Origin: Salticus scenicus
Taxonomy: Eukaryota > Arthropoda > Arachnida > Araneae > Salticidae
Direction: 5' to 3'
NCBI GenBank assembly: GCA_963930645.1
Contig: OZ005653.1
Span: 215,702,684-215,766,683, forward strand
Length of the DNA stretch: 64,000 nucleotides
Below the pieces are notes generated by a model. The model ran no database searches and was not told the origin of the DNA. It saw only the letters and a list, made by a program, of their open reading frames with translations. Numbering within the stretch: the stretch's first letter is position 1; the number at the start of each line of letters is the position of its first letter. This document shows, piece by piece, positions 1-13,031 of this stretch. A program made the position numbers and the translations under genes.

Positions 1-300
1 AATTATCTCAGGAAAGCGATTTTTGTATGTCGATTGGTTATGCGTATGCAATGCAGACACCACAAAGAGATTTTGTGAAATAACTTTCCACCCTTTAAGG
101 TTGAAAGGTATGTGCGCAAAAACACGTCTTCAGCATAACTCTACTCTGTTCCAAATTATCCGAGAAAAAGTGATTTTTTGTGATATCGATTGGCTATGTT
201 TATGCAACACACACTCTTAATGGATTTCGCGAAATTACCCACCCCCTCCCGCTTAGGGAGGACGGGGCAAAAAATACGGTTTCAAGGTTGGATATACTTC
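1..300. repeat. C-rich dispersed repeat, two diverged units
   Basis: Two related stretches lie head to tail about 150 bp apart. Each reads roughly 'gatttttgt..tcgattgg' then 'tatgcaa', then a 'gaaat' followed by a C-rich block (near 90 and 240). The same order of motifs recurs at 2100-2200, so this is a fragment of the family annotated at 1621-2600. No open frame here looks coding; the 65-codon frame at 23-220 is simply repeat sequence. The function is unknown. Confidence 0.5.
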
Positions 301-1620
301 AATTTTTTATAGAATGGCGAATTTTGGCATGTGAGTGTTAAATAAGAGTAAGCAATATGCAATCTGGTGGGACTTCTCAGAACTTCTAACTTACCCGCTT
401 TAGAGGGGAAGTAAAAGCAGGTAAAACGATGTCGAAGGCAGTGATGACCAGGAATCCTGATGTTGCGAGCTAGAAAAAATTTACAGAACGCAGCGGAAAT
501 TTCAACTTAGGTTTCGAGTGATTTTGGTGTTATATTTTTAGATTTAATTAATAATGATATGGGATTTTGAGAATTCATTTAAATATACAGTCCAGCGAAG
601 CGGACAAAACCTGCTTGTAATAGTAATAATATAAATGATGCATACATTACTTTATACACTAAAATTATAGAAAGTTCTCCTTGCTACAAACCTATTTAGA
701 AAGTTATGAAGTAGAGGACGCGGGGGCGGTGGGGGGTGGGGTGGGGGGACCTGTATTAGCTAGGCGGGCCAAGCTTGAAGTCTCCACCCTTTTTTCAGGA
801 TACTTTTAGAGATGACAAAATTCTGCCTTATTTCTAACACTATATTTTTTTTATATAAATCTCCACTGAATTTTTATAGTAATGTATCGTGATTAAATAG
901 ATTAGAGACAATTATATATATAAGTATATATATTAATTTTGATGTAGTTGATCAAGAAACTATTTGTAATGACGTTCTTTCGGTTTCTGTTGGCCATGGA
1001 ACAAACTTTCACTTTCTCTCAGTCGTAAAAAATTTTAAACTGCTCAAAATTATTTGAATAACGCTCATATAGAAAAGTCAATTTCTATGCGAATGCAGTC
1101 ATTAAAACAAACTAATAGTACATTAACTTTTGAGTTATTAAATGCTTTATAAATTATTTCGTTTTGGAATTCCATTAATTAACAATTTTTTTTTGTAAAT
1201 ACAATTCAAAGTTCGTTTCTTCAAATTTTTAATAGGTAAGATACATATTAAAATCGTTCTACTATCTTAGCCTTTTAAAACATTTCATGAAAAACAAAAA
1301 TATCTCTACATTTTTTGATGTAAAAGGACATTTAAAGGATGCATAACATTTTTGAATAAAACTGTACATTAAAAATTACAATATTTAAATTTATATTAAT
1401 AAAATCAACTTTTGACTATAAATTTCTCAAAATCAGAAAGTTTCTGGATGTTTTCACATTTCGCATATCGTGAAAGCCAAAAATGAGTTCAGAAATTTTT
1501 CTGTGTGTGTGTGGGTCGTTGTGTCTGTATGTGTGTAACGCTATATTTGTTCAGCTATCACGCGAGTACTTTAAATGGAATTTAACGACAATCAACAGAA
1601 ATTTAGGTTTGTACCCAACT
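301..1620. other. AT-rich non-coding stretch with a G-run cluster
   Basis: I see no gene here. The one compositional outlier is 722-748, where four G-runs (5, 6, 4 and 6 G) sit within 27 bases. A short TG-rich patch lies at 1501-1533. The rest is AT-rich with scattered T-runs. Confidence 0.6.
722..748 (+). other. Candidate G-quadruplex motif
   Basis: Runs of 5, 6, 4 and 6 guanines are separated by loops of at most four bases. This satisfies the usual G4 pattern (four runs of at least three G, loops of 1-7) and stands alone in AT-rich sequence. Formation is inferred from the motif only. Confidence 0.6.
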
Positions 1621-2479
1621 TAAAATTATATCGTCGAACATTTGCAATATTCCCCCCCTTACTCCCCGGGTGGAGGAAAGGTGGGAAAGACAAGTTTGTA
1701 AGCATAACTCGGAACCAAACTACTTCACGGTGAAGAAATTACAGATGGAGAGACTAGACTTCAGTGCAAATAAATAAATAATTAAATAAATAAAAATAAA
1801 AATAAATGAATAAAACTTTTTTTGAATTTTTTTATTTTTAATGAATGGTCGGGGGGTAGGTCGGTTTTCGGAGAGAAATTTCGCAATCTCTGGATATTTG
1901 AGTAGAACTCTACCCAAAATGGGACAAAGATGTTGAAAACAGACATGTGTCTTCTTTTGGGTATTTCTCAGCACCCATTTCTTTCTTTGATTTTTTTTTT
2001 TTTTTTTTTTTTTGATTTTCGGTTTTAAAGAAGGGGTGAATTAGAGACCATCCTTTTACGCTAAATTTGTCCTTTGAAATCTATGGGAGATGGGGTCACG
2101 AATTTTGGTGCGTGGATTGTTTATGTGTATCCGTCACCCACTGTAACGTGATTTTATGAAATCCCCCCCCCCCCCTTTCTATCCTTAGGGGCGGGAAGGA
2201 CAATAAACCCGTTTGTAAGCATAGCTCAGCTGCAAATTACTTCACGGTGAAGAAATTACACATGGGGAGACTATTCTTGAGTACAAAAAGACCATTTTCT
2301 TCTATTTTGGAAATTTTGATTTTCAAGGGGGGAGGGAGAATATCGATTTTTGGGGAAAAATCTGCAAATTCACTGTTTTTGAGTGGAACTCTACCAAAAA
2401 TGGTACAAAGATGTTAAAAACAGTCATGCGTTTTCTTTAGGATATTTTCAAAAATCCATTTTTGTTTTTTTGTTATTAT

Positions 2480-2514
<35 letters not shown>

Positions 2515-2600
2515 GGGGGGGGGGGCGTTACGAGGTGGCAAATTCGAGATTTCCTTTTAGAGCTAAATTTGCCCTAGGAAACCTATGGCAGCTTACCTTA
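1621..2600. repeat. C/G-rich dispersed repeat family, two ~517-bp units
   Basis: Two units of one repeat lie in tandem. The landmark CTTCACGGTGAAG (a perfect 13-bp palindrome) occurs at 1723 and 2240, a period of 517 bp. In both units a C-run and a 'ggtggaggaaaggtggg' / 'ggggcgggaagg' block precede it, and 'gatggggaga' type sequence, a long T-run and a G/GGT-rich block follow. A third copy lies at 16080-16400. The second unit includes T32 followed by G12 at 2482-2525. No coding potential is visible. The family is not one I can name. Confidence 0.6.
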
Positions 2601-2949
2601 CACAGTTATTACATTATACACAGTTGTTACATTATACAGTTATTTTCTGTCATTAAACACTGAATGGATGAAACATAGAACGAAGAAACTATAATTTTAG
2701 AACTATTTGCACGTTTCAACTTAATTTTACTTTGTATTAATAACAAATGTATTCATTGAACAATAGTGTTAATCTAATTTTGAAGTAATATCTTATTACT
2801 GCTTTTATTTCAGGCAGTACGAGATACTATTAAAAAGATATAATAACAATTAAAAAAATTACAAAATGAAAAAAAAAAATTATCAAATATCAATAAAAGT
2901 TAGAATTACAGATTTTAAGTAAAATGTATTCATAAAAATGTATAATGTA

Positions 2950-4140
2950 ATATACAGAGAATAATATGCTGTGTCACTCACCCGACTTTCTCTTACCCTG
3001 AAATTTAGTACTAAAAATAGATTGGAGATTAAGGCGTAGGCTAATGAGTACTCTTATGTAAACCTATGTTAAAACAATTCAAATTAAGCTTCAGAAAAGC
3101 TTTCTTTGACAAATAATTTCATGTGAGGGGTCTGCCGCCCCCTCAACCCTTCGTTTCTTTAATGTAACTACATTTATATAGTAATCAAACCTGTTATTAA
3201 GTTCAAAAGGTCTTTTAAAATTATTTAGACAACCTTCACACACAACATTCATTGAACATTATCGATTTTGATCAAACTTTTCTAGTAACAAACATATTAA
3301 CTTCAAAATTCAACATTTGGATCCCTTGAAATTATTTGTTTTTAATTTAATCTAAAAGACACCGACAAAGATTAAACGTTAAAAATTTGATTTCGGTATT
3401 CAGGAATCCTCAAAATGTCTAAATATACAAAAAAAAAAAAAAAAAAAAAAAAACAAGCGATGAATATTTAGCTTAAAAACATACGTAGTTTAACATATGC
3501 CTATGAGGAATTAATTTCAATCTCTTAGCAGCTTTCCTGGACATGGTAAAATATTACAGCAAAGCACTTCCACTGACAATAAAAAATAATGTTATCGTTT
3601 AAATATTTGCAGACGCGTATATATTTTGAAGATTATGTACAGACAACATGGGGCACCTAAATATAATCCTATAGTAATAATACGCGCCACAACCTGAAAT
3701 ACACTTCCCTTAGTCTTCAACTATTGTCACACTAAAATCTAGTTCTTTTGTGTAGCCCTATAAACGAACAGTGAATGATTTCCCTGCCATATTCTGCATG
3801 AGACATGTTTTTTAGGATATAAAAATATATATAGTCGTTTCATTTGGTTCAGTGCAGTTTATACATGTTTAAACTCTATTTATTTGCAATTTCCCAGTAG
3901 ACGTAATGTATTTGAATTATCTTGGATGTTCCTGTACACGAACCGTTTGCTTGATCTAAACGAAAAGTTTAGTGCAGCATCCCTATATGGTACACATTTA
4001 TAATACCAATTTGGAATTTCAACAATTATTTGATCTTGCGATATGCTGATAACACAGATATATACAGAGAGAGACAGACACACAGACCAACCGCTAAAAA
4101 CATGATTTTTGGATTCAGGGGACCTCAAAGCGCGTTAATA
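2950..4140 (-). repeat. Dispersed repeat of ~710-bp unit, inverted copy
   Basis: Read on the minus strand, this matches the plus-strand blocks at 29860-31050 and, in part, 26220-27000. Shared landmarks are a block ending with 'gggtgagtgacacag' near 2980, 'cctcaaaatgtc' near 3412 and 'gacctcaaag' near 4121. The last two are the same unit edge repeated about 710 bp apart, so the element is itself a tandem of about 1.7 units. Nearby 'agagacagacacacagacc' at 4068-4086 is a low-complexity part of the unit. An A-run at 3430-3452 has expanded in this copy. No protein is recognisable, and class is unknown. Confidence 0.65.
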
Positions 4141-4194
4141 TAACAAAAACTCAATCTCTAAAATTTGACTCAAATAGAATGTTTTGTAATATTG

Positions 4195-4465
4195 GTAAGA
4201 GAAAGTAAAAATGAGAAGAGACGATTTTTTTTTTTTTAAAGCAATATACATGGATATAATATTTCAAGAACTTTTTTACTTGAAAAAAAAAGTGTGTGAT
4301 TATAAATATTTAGAAACGACGCTTCGTAGTGTAGATTTCTAGTCTTTCTGAAAGAAAAAAAAAGAGAGAGAGAGAGTTTTTTTTTAAGCAAGTTTTATTT
4401 TTTTAAGCAATATACATGCATATAATATTTCAAGAACTTTTTTATTTGAAAAAAAAAAGAAAGAG

Positions 4466-4501
<36 letters not shown>

Positions 4502-5790
4502 CAAGTTTTATTTTTTTAAGCAATATACATGCATATAATATTTCAAGAACTTTTTTATTTGAAAAAAAAAATTCTTTGTATGATTATAAATATTTAGAAA
4601 CGACGCTTTGTAGTGTAGATTTCTAGCCTTTCTGATATAAAAAAAAAAAAAAGAAAGAGAAAGTGAAAAATCTTGTTTGTCGTATATTGGTAGACATTTA
4701 CTTAAACATATTTAGTACACTCTGTAATACATTATAATATTGGTGTAGTGTTATATATATATATAACTACGTTTTTTAAATAATGATGTATCACATTTTG
4801 TTATAAATTCATTGATATTTTATTTTATTAGTACTTATCGCTATCATATGTTATACGACATATGATGACATATGATATATAAAAAAACATAAAACGAAAA
4901 CAAAAAAAAGAGAAAAGAAGAGATTTTTTTTTCTAAAACGAATTATATTTTTTTAAATAATATATATGTACATAATATTTCAAGAACCTTTTTATTTGGA
5001 TGAAATAACTTTTATTTTATTGTATGATTATGAAAATTTAGAAACGACGCTTCATAGTGTACACTTCTAACTTTTGTGGAAAAAAAAAAAAAAAAAAAAA
5101 AGAGAGAGAGATAATAATCTTGATTATCGAAAATTGATTCATATTGATTGGACTTATTCATACACATATGTAGTATACTGTGTAATATATTATACAGTTG
5201 TTGTAGTATCCTAAAAAAAAATAAGCTTTTTTATTTATTAGTATGTATCACATTTCGCAATAATTTCATTTATATTTTATTTTATTAGCAATTATCTCTA
5301 TCATATGTTATATGACATATGTTGACATAGGATTTATAAATATTATATAAAAATATAAAATATAATATACAGAGAAAAATAAGAATAGAATATTTTTTTT
5401 TTTTTTTATAAAGCAAATTTTACTTTTTTAAAGCAATGTACATGTATATAATTTTTCAAGAACTTTTTTATTTAGATAAAATAACTTTCCTTTCATTGTA
5501 CGATTCTAAACGTTTAGAAATGACGCTTCATAATGTACATTTTTAGCTTTTCTGAAAAATAAAGAGAGAGAAAATAATCTTGTTTCTCGCATATTGATAG
5601 ACATATACGTAGACTTATGTAGTATACTCCGTAATACATCGTACTGCTGTTGTAGTATTATAAAAAATTAAGTTTTTTAATTATTAGTATATCATATACT
5701 GTAATGATTTCATTTATATTTTATCTTATTAGCACATACCTCTATCATACGTTATATGACATATTAATAATTTATATGATATTAAAATAT
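4195..5790. repeat. Diverged tandem repeat, ~450-480-bp unit
   Basis: The block 'atttcaagaacttttttattt' .. 'tagaaacgacgctt' .. (A)n/GAGA run .. 'catatgttatacgacatatg' recurs. 'cgacgctt' or its variant appears near 4316, 4601, 5043 and 5520. The first interval is shortened and carries an extra local duplication (4380-4560). Each unit holds an A-run followed by GA repeats and a T-run, which are probably sites of slippage. A single diverged unit is found near 44500-44620, in the matching part of copy C. Confidence 0.7.
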
Positions 5791-7130
5791 TAATAGTAAA
5801 TGGTATATACATTTTAATGTAAGGCATGCATCTATATATTACGTGTATTTATAATCCAGAATATGCATAAATCAAGCCTGTTAATTAGAAAATATTTCTT
5901 TAAACAAACATAAAAAAAAAAACATAATCAACCATATTTTATTTATTAATAACGCCAGATAAATGTTTATCTATCAAATACTTTTTCATTTATATTGACA
6001 TAAAATTAGAAATTGTTAGTGAAGAAAAGTATTAAAATAGAATTTATGAAAAGACTATTTGCATCAATAAAAATACGGTGTAGTCGAATGTTTGTGAAAG
6101 TTCGAAGATGTATTTTATTTAAAAAAAAAGTAATTTAGAGAATATAATTTCAACTCCAAATATGTGTCTATTGAATTAAATAAAAGAAGTATGTATTATT
6201 TTTAAATCGTTTCATTTAAAATGATCATATTTTGTTACAGACACATATTTTTTTTTTTTATTATTATAAGAGAAAATGTTTCAAAATGAGATAAATTTTG
6301 AATAAATAACATATACAATTAAATTCTATTCGTATTAGTTTTCGTGTTATAATATAAATTTATAAAAATATTTTAATTAAATTGTTAATTTATTCTAATT
6401 GAAAGTTTAAAAAAAATGCGTTAATGAAAATGAATGCTTGTCACGCATGTTGAGTTAACATTAAAATTATTACATTTTTCTATTTCATGCAACGTTTACT
6501 TTTCGAAGAAAAATAAATACCCTTTAATTAGATTGCACATCAAGTTCTTTTTATTATTTTATTTTCTTCTACAATATATGCATTTCTTAAAAATTGCATG
6601 TACTCTTTTTTGCTCTAAATAAATTACATCACTAATTGTAACACTCATAATTAAAATATTTTCTTCTTACATAGCCTAAATATTCTTTTAAATTTTTAAC
6701 TCATGAAACACAATAATTTACTTTTTAAAGCGTAACACTATTCCCTGTATATGATTTTTTATTGTTATTATAAAATTGTATTTTGCTTGTAATCTGCTGT
6801 GACCTGATTATTTGACTCATATATTATAATTTTTCACTTTAAATGAATGCTGTTTTAAAATTGTAAAAGGCACAACGGAATTATTCGATTTCACTCCAGA
6901 TATAGCTTTCAGTTTCCGGGTAAGATAAAAGCAAGGTCTTAAAAATATTTACATAAATAATATTAAAGGATAAATAAATATTAAAGAATAAATAAATATA
7001 ATATTAAAGAATAAATTTTCATAATCATAAAACCTTAAAGTATTAGGAATATAAAATTCTTCCAAGACTTTAAATTTGTATTTAAAAAAAATCAAACGTA
7101 AAATGTTGTCATTTCTTAAAGTCTTCAAAC
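5780..7130. repeat. Segmental duplication copy A, left part
   Basis: This stretch aligns by eye, in direct orientation, with 44690-45550. Shared phrases include 'tagaatttatgaaaagact' (6039; 44889), 'gtcacgcatgttga' (6440; 45301) and 'tttaattagattgca' (6525; 45384). Spacing within the two copies is nearly the same. No exon-like open frame is kept between copies, which argues that the conserved blocks are simply old duplicated non-coding DNA. Confidence 0.7.
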
Positions 7131-7137
7131 ATAAAAT

Positions 7138-7385
7138 ACCCCCACGGAGGGCGCACTAACTCAGGCTTAGGACCTCGTGTTGTCAATGGCCCTTAACCCT
7201 TTCAGTCGCAGTGTTCCAGCTGATGGAACACCTAATTTTAATTCTCAAGTGCAAAAACTCATCCCGGAAATTTTTTAACAAAAATTTACATTTAAAATAT
7301 TAGCTAGGACTCTTTAAAATAGCGATAACGAAGGACATTGGACTCAGACCTGAGCCAAACGCAGTGAATCCCTCTTACTCCATAC
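7138..7385. repeat. Dispersed repeat with G/C-richer core
   Basis: 'cccccacgga..actcagg.ttaggacct' at 7139-7175 resembles 28053-28100. 'ctcatcccggaaattttttaa' at 7259 resembles 27793-27810 ('ttcatcccggatatttttaa'). The two parts have different order and spacing in the 27.7-28.1 kb copy, so this may be a composite. No reading frame is supported. It ends at a T34 run (7388-7421). Confidence 0.4.
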
Positions 7386-7390
7386 AATAA

Positions 7391-7423
<33 letters not shown>

Positions 7424-7825
7424 TAGTATTGTTCAAATAAGAAATAAGTACTACCTTTTTATATTTCTTAGAATTAATAATGTATAAATAAACACACACA
7501 CACACAGACACACATACATACATATATTATTTTATAATTTTTATTTGGAATAAAATCTAAAGTTAGTTCTTTTAGACTTAACAACACTTAAACAACAACC
7601 AAATCATCATGCTCCAAAAAGAACAAAGAATACAAAAATATAATAAATAAATAAGCATAAAAATTAAATTGCAGTGAGGAAAATGTAGCTTCGGAATACG
7701 GAATAATTAAATTTTAATTTAGAGAAAGGAGTCAAACGAAATTTTAAATACAAAACAAAAAACATATGTAATACGTTAATCCCCCCAACACACACACACA
7801 CACACACACACAAAATATATATATA
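7386..7825. other. AT-rich, microsatellite-bearing stretch
   Basis: This holds a T-run (7388-7421), CA repeats at 7493-7505 and 7791-7812, and a short (TA)n that is the insertion site of the following mariner. I see nothing coding. Confidence 0.7.
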
Positions 7826-8773
<948 letters not shown>

Positions 8774-8809
<36 letters not shown>

Positions 8810-9486
8810 TATAACGCTATTAACACCATTAACTAATTATTAATGCATAATTTTACATCTATAACCATCACCTGCTTCTATAAATATTTATTGACTGATT
8901 TTTACTCATTTTATATATTTTTATACCTCATATTTTGTAGGCTAAGTCTTATTGTAAATATTTGTTAAATTTTTAACAATGGATTTTAAATGCAATAAAT
9001 GAAGCATTTCTTTTGAAATTAAATTTAGTTAATGTAAAACTCTATCTCTTAAGGTAATCACTCGGAATAAAGCTACTAGACGTGATATTTACAAGATTTG
9101 ATTATGATAATGCTTAACTTATGTTAAACCGAGAGTAATTATCTGAGCATCACAGGCGAGTGGTATTTGTTATCTTTCAAATGAACGGTTTTTCGTATTA
9201 GATTTGCTAAATTTACTCATCTTGAATCTGAATCTGAAGGATTTAAAGTATCATGATTTTAAAGTTATTGTAAATTAGCACATTTTTAAAATAATTTAGT
9301 TATTTTTTGAAAAAAAAAAAAATGGTTATGCTACGGAAAATAAGCTATGTACTCATACACTTACAAAAGCATATAAATATCTTGTCTATTAGTTTGGTAA
9401 ACCAGATTGAAATTATTACTAAATGTATGTTTAACAATGATTTCATTTCTAATGTCTGTTATTTCTGCATAACGTAATACCATATG
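8774..9486. repeat. (TA)n, then segmental duplication copy A
   Basis: A (TA)n tract (8774-8805) is followed by AT-rich sequence. 8930-9310 matches 49780-50170 in inverted orientation, and 9240-9340 matches 50220-50340 in direct orientation. The inverted part is discussed as an inversion in copy C. No gene is visible. Confidence 0.6.
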
Positions 9487-9579
9487 CAGAGCTGCCAACC
9501 TAATCCGGCAAATTGTTAACGCCTATTGAAAAACGCCCCTTTTTCTACACCACTTAATTTTTAGAGTATTTGTTTTTTC

Positions 9580-9887
9580 GACTGGCTTGTGTTCACTATT
9601 TCAATAAACTCAAAGAAGACACACTGATACTTGTAACAGTTTTACTAATAAAATAATAACTAACAATTTATAGAAATATAAGAGCTCAATTGAATTAAAT
9701 AGGTGCTATAACTGTGCACAGAAAACGTAAACATCTTTACATAGCGAGCGAGCAAACTGAACAGCATTTTCTCTCTGAACTCAAGTCTTTCAGCGATGGT
9801 TACAAACAGTACTTTCTTGCGCCATCTACTGACACAATCCACAACCAGTAAAATGTTCACCAAACTAATTCAGCTGTTCGCCTCAGT
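9580..9887 (-). repeat. 3' LTR of the gypsy element
   Basis: This 308-bp direct repeat is identical to 14261-14568 except at its second plus-strand base (A here, G there). In sense orientation it runs from ACTGAGGCG to CCAGTC. A 67-codon minus-strand frame inside it (9660-9863) occurs identically in the other LTR, but I regard it as chance. Confidence 0.93.
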
Positions 9888-9888
9888 A

Positions 9889-9898
9889 CCCTGTCCCC
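9889..9898 (-). other. Polypurine tract of the gypsy element
   Basis: Read on the minus strand, ggggacaggg stands two bases before the 3' LTR start, the expected place for the plus-strand primer of reverse transcription. Confidence 0.8.
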
Positions 9899-9920
9899 AG
9901 TGAACAAAGACAGGCAAACT

Positions 9921-12900
9921 TCAACTGGGTACGAATCTGTCTGGAAATCGGACCTGTCTTTTAGAACGTCTAGGTACCAGTTTCTCGGAGGTACGAGCAC
10001 TAATGTTTTCATCTAGTTGAACTTCTGTTGGAGAATCAAACACAATAAAGGCTGGTTTAAGTCTATCGATATTAACGACTTGAATTTTCCCATCTATTAA
10101 AACATGGAAATATTTTTCCTTTCTTGACACTACAGGGTATGGTCCATTATACGGTGGTTGTAATGATCCTCTAACTCGATCATATCTCACAAACACATGT
10201 GAACACTGTTTTAAATGCTTATGTACAAAAACTGGATTATTTTGATGTGCAGATGTAGGTTTTGGTTTGAGCAACCTCATAAATTCTCTTAATTTTTCAA
10301 CATATATACGTGGGTCTTTTATGTCTACCGTAGGGTCGTAAAAATCACCAGGAAGTCTTAAGTTACTTCCATACAGTAATTCAGCAGGAGTTGCTTCAAT
10401 ATCCTCTTTCAATGCACATCTAAAACCCAAAAGAATTGTTGGGAGGATCTCAGTCCAACTACGAGTTCCATGGGCCATAATCGCTGCTTTTAGTGGTCTG
10501 TGAAAATTTTCAACTAAGCCATTTGCTTTTGGATTGTATGGGGAAGTTCTCCATTTTTCTATACCAAGTAATTGAGCAAACTGTTTAAATAAGTCAGATT
10601 CAAACTGTCTCCCTTGATCTGTCGTAATTCTTAATGGTGTACCATATCGGGCAATCCATTCTCTGTAAAGAGTTCGTGCAACTGTTTCATCTGTAATGTC
10701 TTTTAGCGGATAAGCCTCCGGCCAACGGGTAACCCTATCTATTACAGTTAAACAATAAGATTTACCATGTGACTCCGGTAAGGGACCTACAATATCACAA
10801 TGAATGTGTTGGAAACGCGCAGTAGGGATATCAAATTTCTTTAATGAAGATTTAGTATGTTTACTAATTTTTGATCGTTGGCAATCAATACATTGACGTG
10901 CCCATTCACGACAATCTTTATTCATAAAAGGCCAAACAAATCTATCTCTAATGAGATTGACTGTAGTTCGCATACCAGGGTGTGAAAGGCAATGTAAATT
11001 CTGGAAAACTTTCTTACGAAATTTTAATGTGACATATGGACGAGCTTTTCCAGTACTAATGTCACAGTAAAGCTGTGAATTTGTATTTGGCAATGTAATT
11101 AATTTTAATTTAAGTACTGACTCTGGTTCTGAAATTAATTTATTTAATTCCTCATCCGATTTTTGATCCTTACTCAATTCATCAAAATCTAAATTTCCAG
11201 GAATAGAAATTTCATTTATACGCGACAAAGCATCTGCAGCACACTTTAACTCCCCTTTTATATATTTAATATCCGTAGTAAATTCTGATATAAATGAAAG
11301 CCAACGTGCCTGCTTATTTGTATGTGTGTCACGTACTTTATGAAAGGCTTCAATAATTGGTTTATGATCCGTAATTATTTCGCAGTTTCGTGCTTCTAGC
11401 ATGTGTCTGAAAAATTTTACTGACTCATACATTGCTAAGAGTTCACGATCAAAACTAGAATACTTAGCCTGAGAAGGCGATAACCGTCTGGAAAAAAATC
11501 CAACTGGTTTACAATCTGACCCTTCCAATATACTAAGTGTTGCACCAATAGCAATATTACTTGCATCACTATGCAATACAAGCCTTCCATTTGTACTCGG
11601 AAATGACAACAAAGCAGCATTCGAAAGAGCTTGCTTTGATTTTTCAAAAGAATCGATTAATTCCTGAGTCCATTCAATTTTTGTACGATTATTTTTTCCC
11701 TTCACTCCTTTTAATAAATCTGTTAAATTAGCCAAAATATCCGCAGCGTGTTTTATGAATTTTCTATAAAAATTTATTAATCCCAAATATTTTCGTAACT
11801 CTAGCAAATTTTCAGGTCTAGGGTAATCCAAAATGGCTTTAACTTTTCTGTCAAGGGGTTTAATACCCGACGCGGAGATTTCATGACCTAAAAATTCAAT
11901 AGTATTTTGACCATATATACTCTTTGATTTATTTATATTTAAACCAAATTTATTTAGTCTTTCAAAGACCATTTTTACATGGTTGATATGCTCCGTTTCG
12001 TTTTCTGAAAATATCAGTACATCGTCTATGTAAGAAACAACAAAGTCCAAATCCCCCAGGACCCCATTCATAAATCGCTGGTATGTCATTGGAGCGCATT
12101 TTAAACCAAATGGGAGATATAAAAATTCGAAATTTCCAATTGGTGTCGTTACACAAGTTTTTGGAATATCCTCTTCATTCACTGGTATATGATAATATGC
12201 CCTAACAATATCAATCTTTGAAAATATTGCCTTATTATGAAGGACATTTGTTATATCATGAATATGTGGGATAGGATATCTATCTGAAATAGTTATTGAA
12301 TTTAAACGTCTGTAATCTCCACATATCCTATACGTACCATTTGATTTTGGAACGACATGTATGGGTGAGGACCAAGGAGACTTAGAAGGTCGGCAAATTC
12401 CCTGTTCTACCAAAACTTGGAAGTCCTTTTTTACAATTTCTAATAATTTTGGATGTAATCGTCTAGGTCTAGAAAACACCGGAGCTCCCTTTGTTTCAAT
12501 ATAATGTTTAGTATTATGCAACACAGGACCTTTAAAATTTGGTACCGGGCTCGCCAAATTTGGAAATGACTCTAAGAGTTTATCATAAGGGGAATTTCCC
12601 GAAATTAATTTTATAGAGGGGGATTCAATACCACTCAATTTTCCTCTTATTTGTAAGGTAGTATTCGAATCAATTAAAGTTTGATTTTTCAAATCTATAA
12701 GAATTCCGTAATTGTTTAAAAAATCTGCACCAATAATAGGTGTATTTACTCTAGCTATCACAAAGGACCACCGGAACATTCGACGCAATCCCAAATTAAT
12801 ATCCAATGTTTTACTACCATATGTAGGTATCCTAGAATCATTTGCGGCATACAAAAAATCTTCAGGAGCATTATATTTACAATTTATTGGTGCCGGTATA

Positions 12901-12977
12901 CAAGAAATATCACTTCCAGAATCAATTAAAAAATTACAGTTTGTAGCTTTATCATAAACAAAAAGTCTACATTTTTT
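9921..12977 (-). CDS. Pol polyprotein of the gypsy element
   Basis: An uninterrupted frame of 1,018 codons between stops. The longest candidate with an initiator-like codon begins with TTG at 12854, but the protease active site lies upstream, so pol should be reached from gag. Numbering from 12854: protease DSG is upstream (12915-12923) and its IIGAD end is at residues 40-44. Reverse transcriptase spans about 130-380, with catalytic Asp215 and YIDD at 275-278. RNase H has Asp430, Glu471 and Asp496. Integrase has zinc ligands His621, His625, Cys655 and Cys658 and the DD35E triad Asp687, Asp746 and Glu782. A GPY/F-type module (GPYPV) lies at 904-908. All catalytic residues I can check are present, so the enzyme region looks functional. 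The break is at the gag junction: the frame is closed just upstream by TAA at 12978-12980, beside an eight-A run. Confidence 0.93.
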   Translation of the reverse strand, partial: KKCRLFVYDKATNCNFLIDSGSDISCIPAPINCKYNAPEDFLYAANDSRIPTYGSKTLDINLGLRRMFRWSFVIARVNTPIIGADFLNNYGILIDLKNQTLIDSNTTLQIRGKLSGIESPSIKLISGNSPYDKLLESFPNLASPVPNFKGPVLHNTKHYIETKGAPVFSRPRRLHPKLLEIVKKDFQVLVEQGICRPSKSPWSSPIHVVPKSNGTYRICGDYRRLNSITISDRYPIPHIHDITNVLHNKAIFSKIDIVRAYYHIPVNEEDIPKTCVTTPIGNFEFLYLPFGLKCAPMTYQRFMNGVLGDLDFVVSYIDDVLIFSENETEHINHVKMVFERLNKFGLNINKSKSIYGQNTIEFLGHEISASGIKPLDRKVKAILDYPRPENLLELRKYLGLINFYRKFIKHAADILANLTDLLKGVKGKNNRTKIEWTQELIDSFEKSKQALSNAALLSFPSTNGRLVLHSDASNIAIGATLSILEGSDCKPVGFFSRRLSPSQAKYSSFDRELLAMYESVKFFRHMLEARNCEIITDHKPIIEAFHKVRDTHTNKQARWLSFISEFTTDIKYIKGELKCAADALSRINEISIPGNLDFDELSKDQKSDEELNKLISEPESVLKLKLITLPNTNSQLYCDISTGKARPYVTLKFRKKVFQNLHCLSHPGMRTTVNLIRDRFVWPFMNKDCREWARQCIDCQRSKISKHTKSSLKKFDIPTARFQHIHCDIVGPLPESHGKSYCLTVIDRVTRWPEAYPLKDITDETVARTLYREWIARYGTPLRITTDQGRQFESDLFKQFAQLLGIEKWRTSPYNPKANGLVENFHRPLKAAIMAHGTRSWTEILPTILLGFRCALKEDIEATPAELLYGSNLRLPGDFYDPTVDIKDPRIYVEKLREFMRLLKPKPTSAHQNNPVFVHKHLKQCSHVFVRYDRVRGSLQPPYNGPYPVVSRKEKYFHVLIDGKIQVVNIDRLKPAFIVFDSPTEVQLDENISARTSEKLVPRRSKRQVRFPDRFVPS

Positions 12978-12979
12978 TT
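12972..12979 (-). other. A8 run with an apparent one-base excess between gag and pol
   Basis: The frame reached by -1 slippage from gag is out of register with protease by one base exactly at this A-run; seven A would keep it open. This may be a real inactivating indel, an assembly error in a homopolymer, or a second recoding site. Confidence 0.55.
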
Positions 12980-13031
12980 ACTTGGGCTGCTACACCTGAA
13001 CCAAACTTTAAACCAGATGCAGCAGCCAAAA

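Noticed and set aside
9660..9863. 67-codon frame also present at 14341-14544
   Set aside because: It is inside the LTRs, so identical copies are expected. No motif or start context supports a protein.
9888..9920. An env gene for the gypsy element
   Set aside because: Only about 22 bases separate the pol stop from the polypurine tract.
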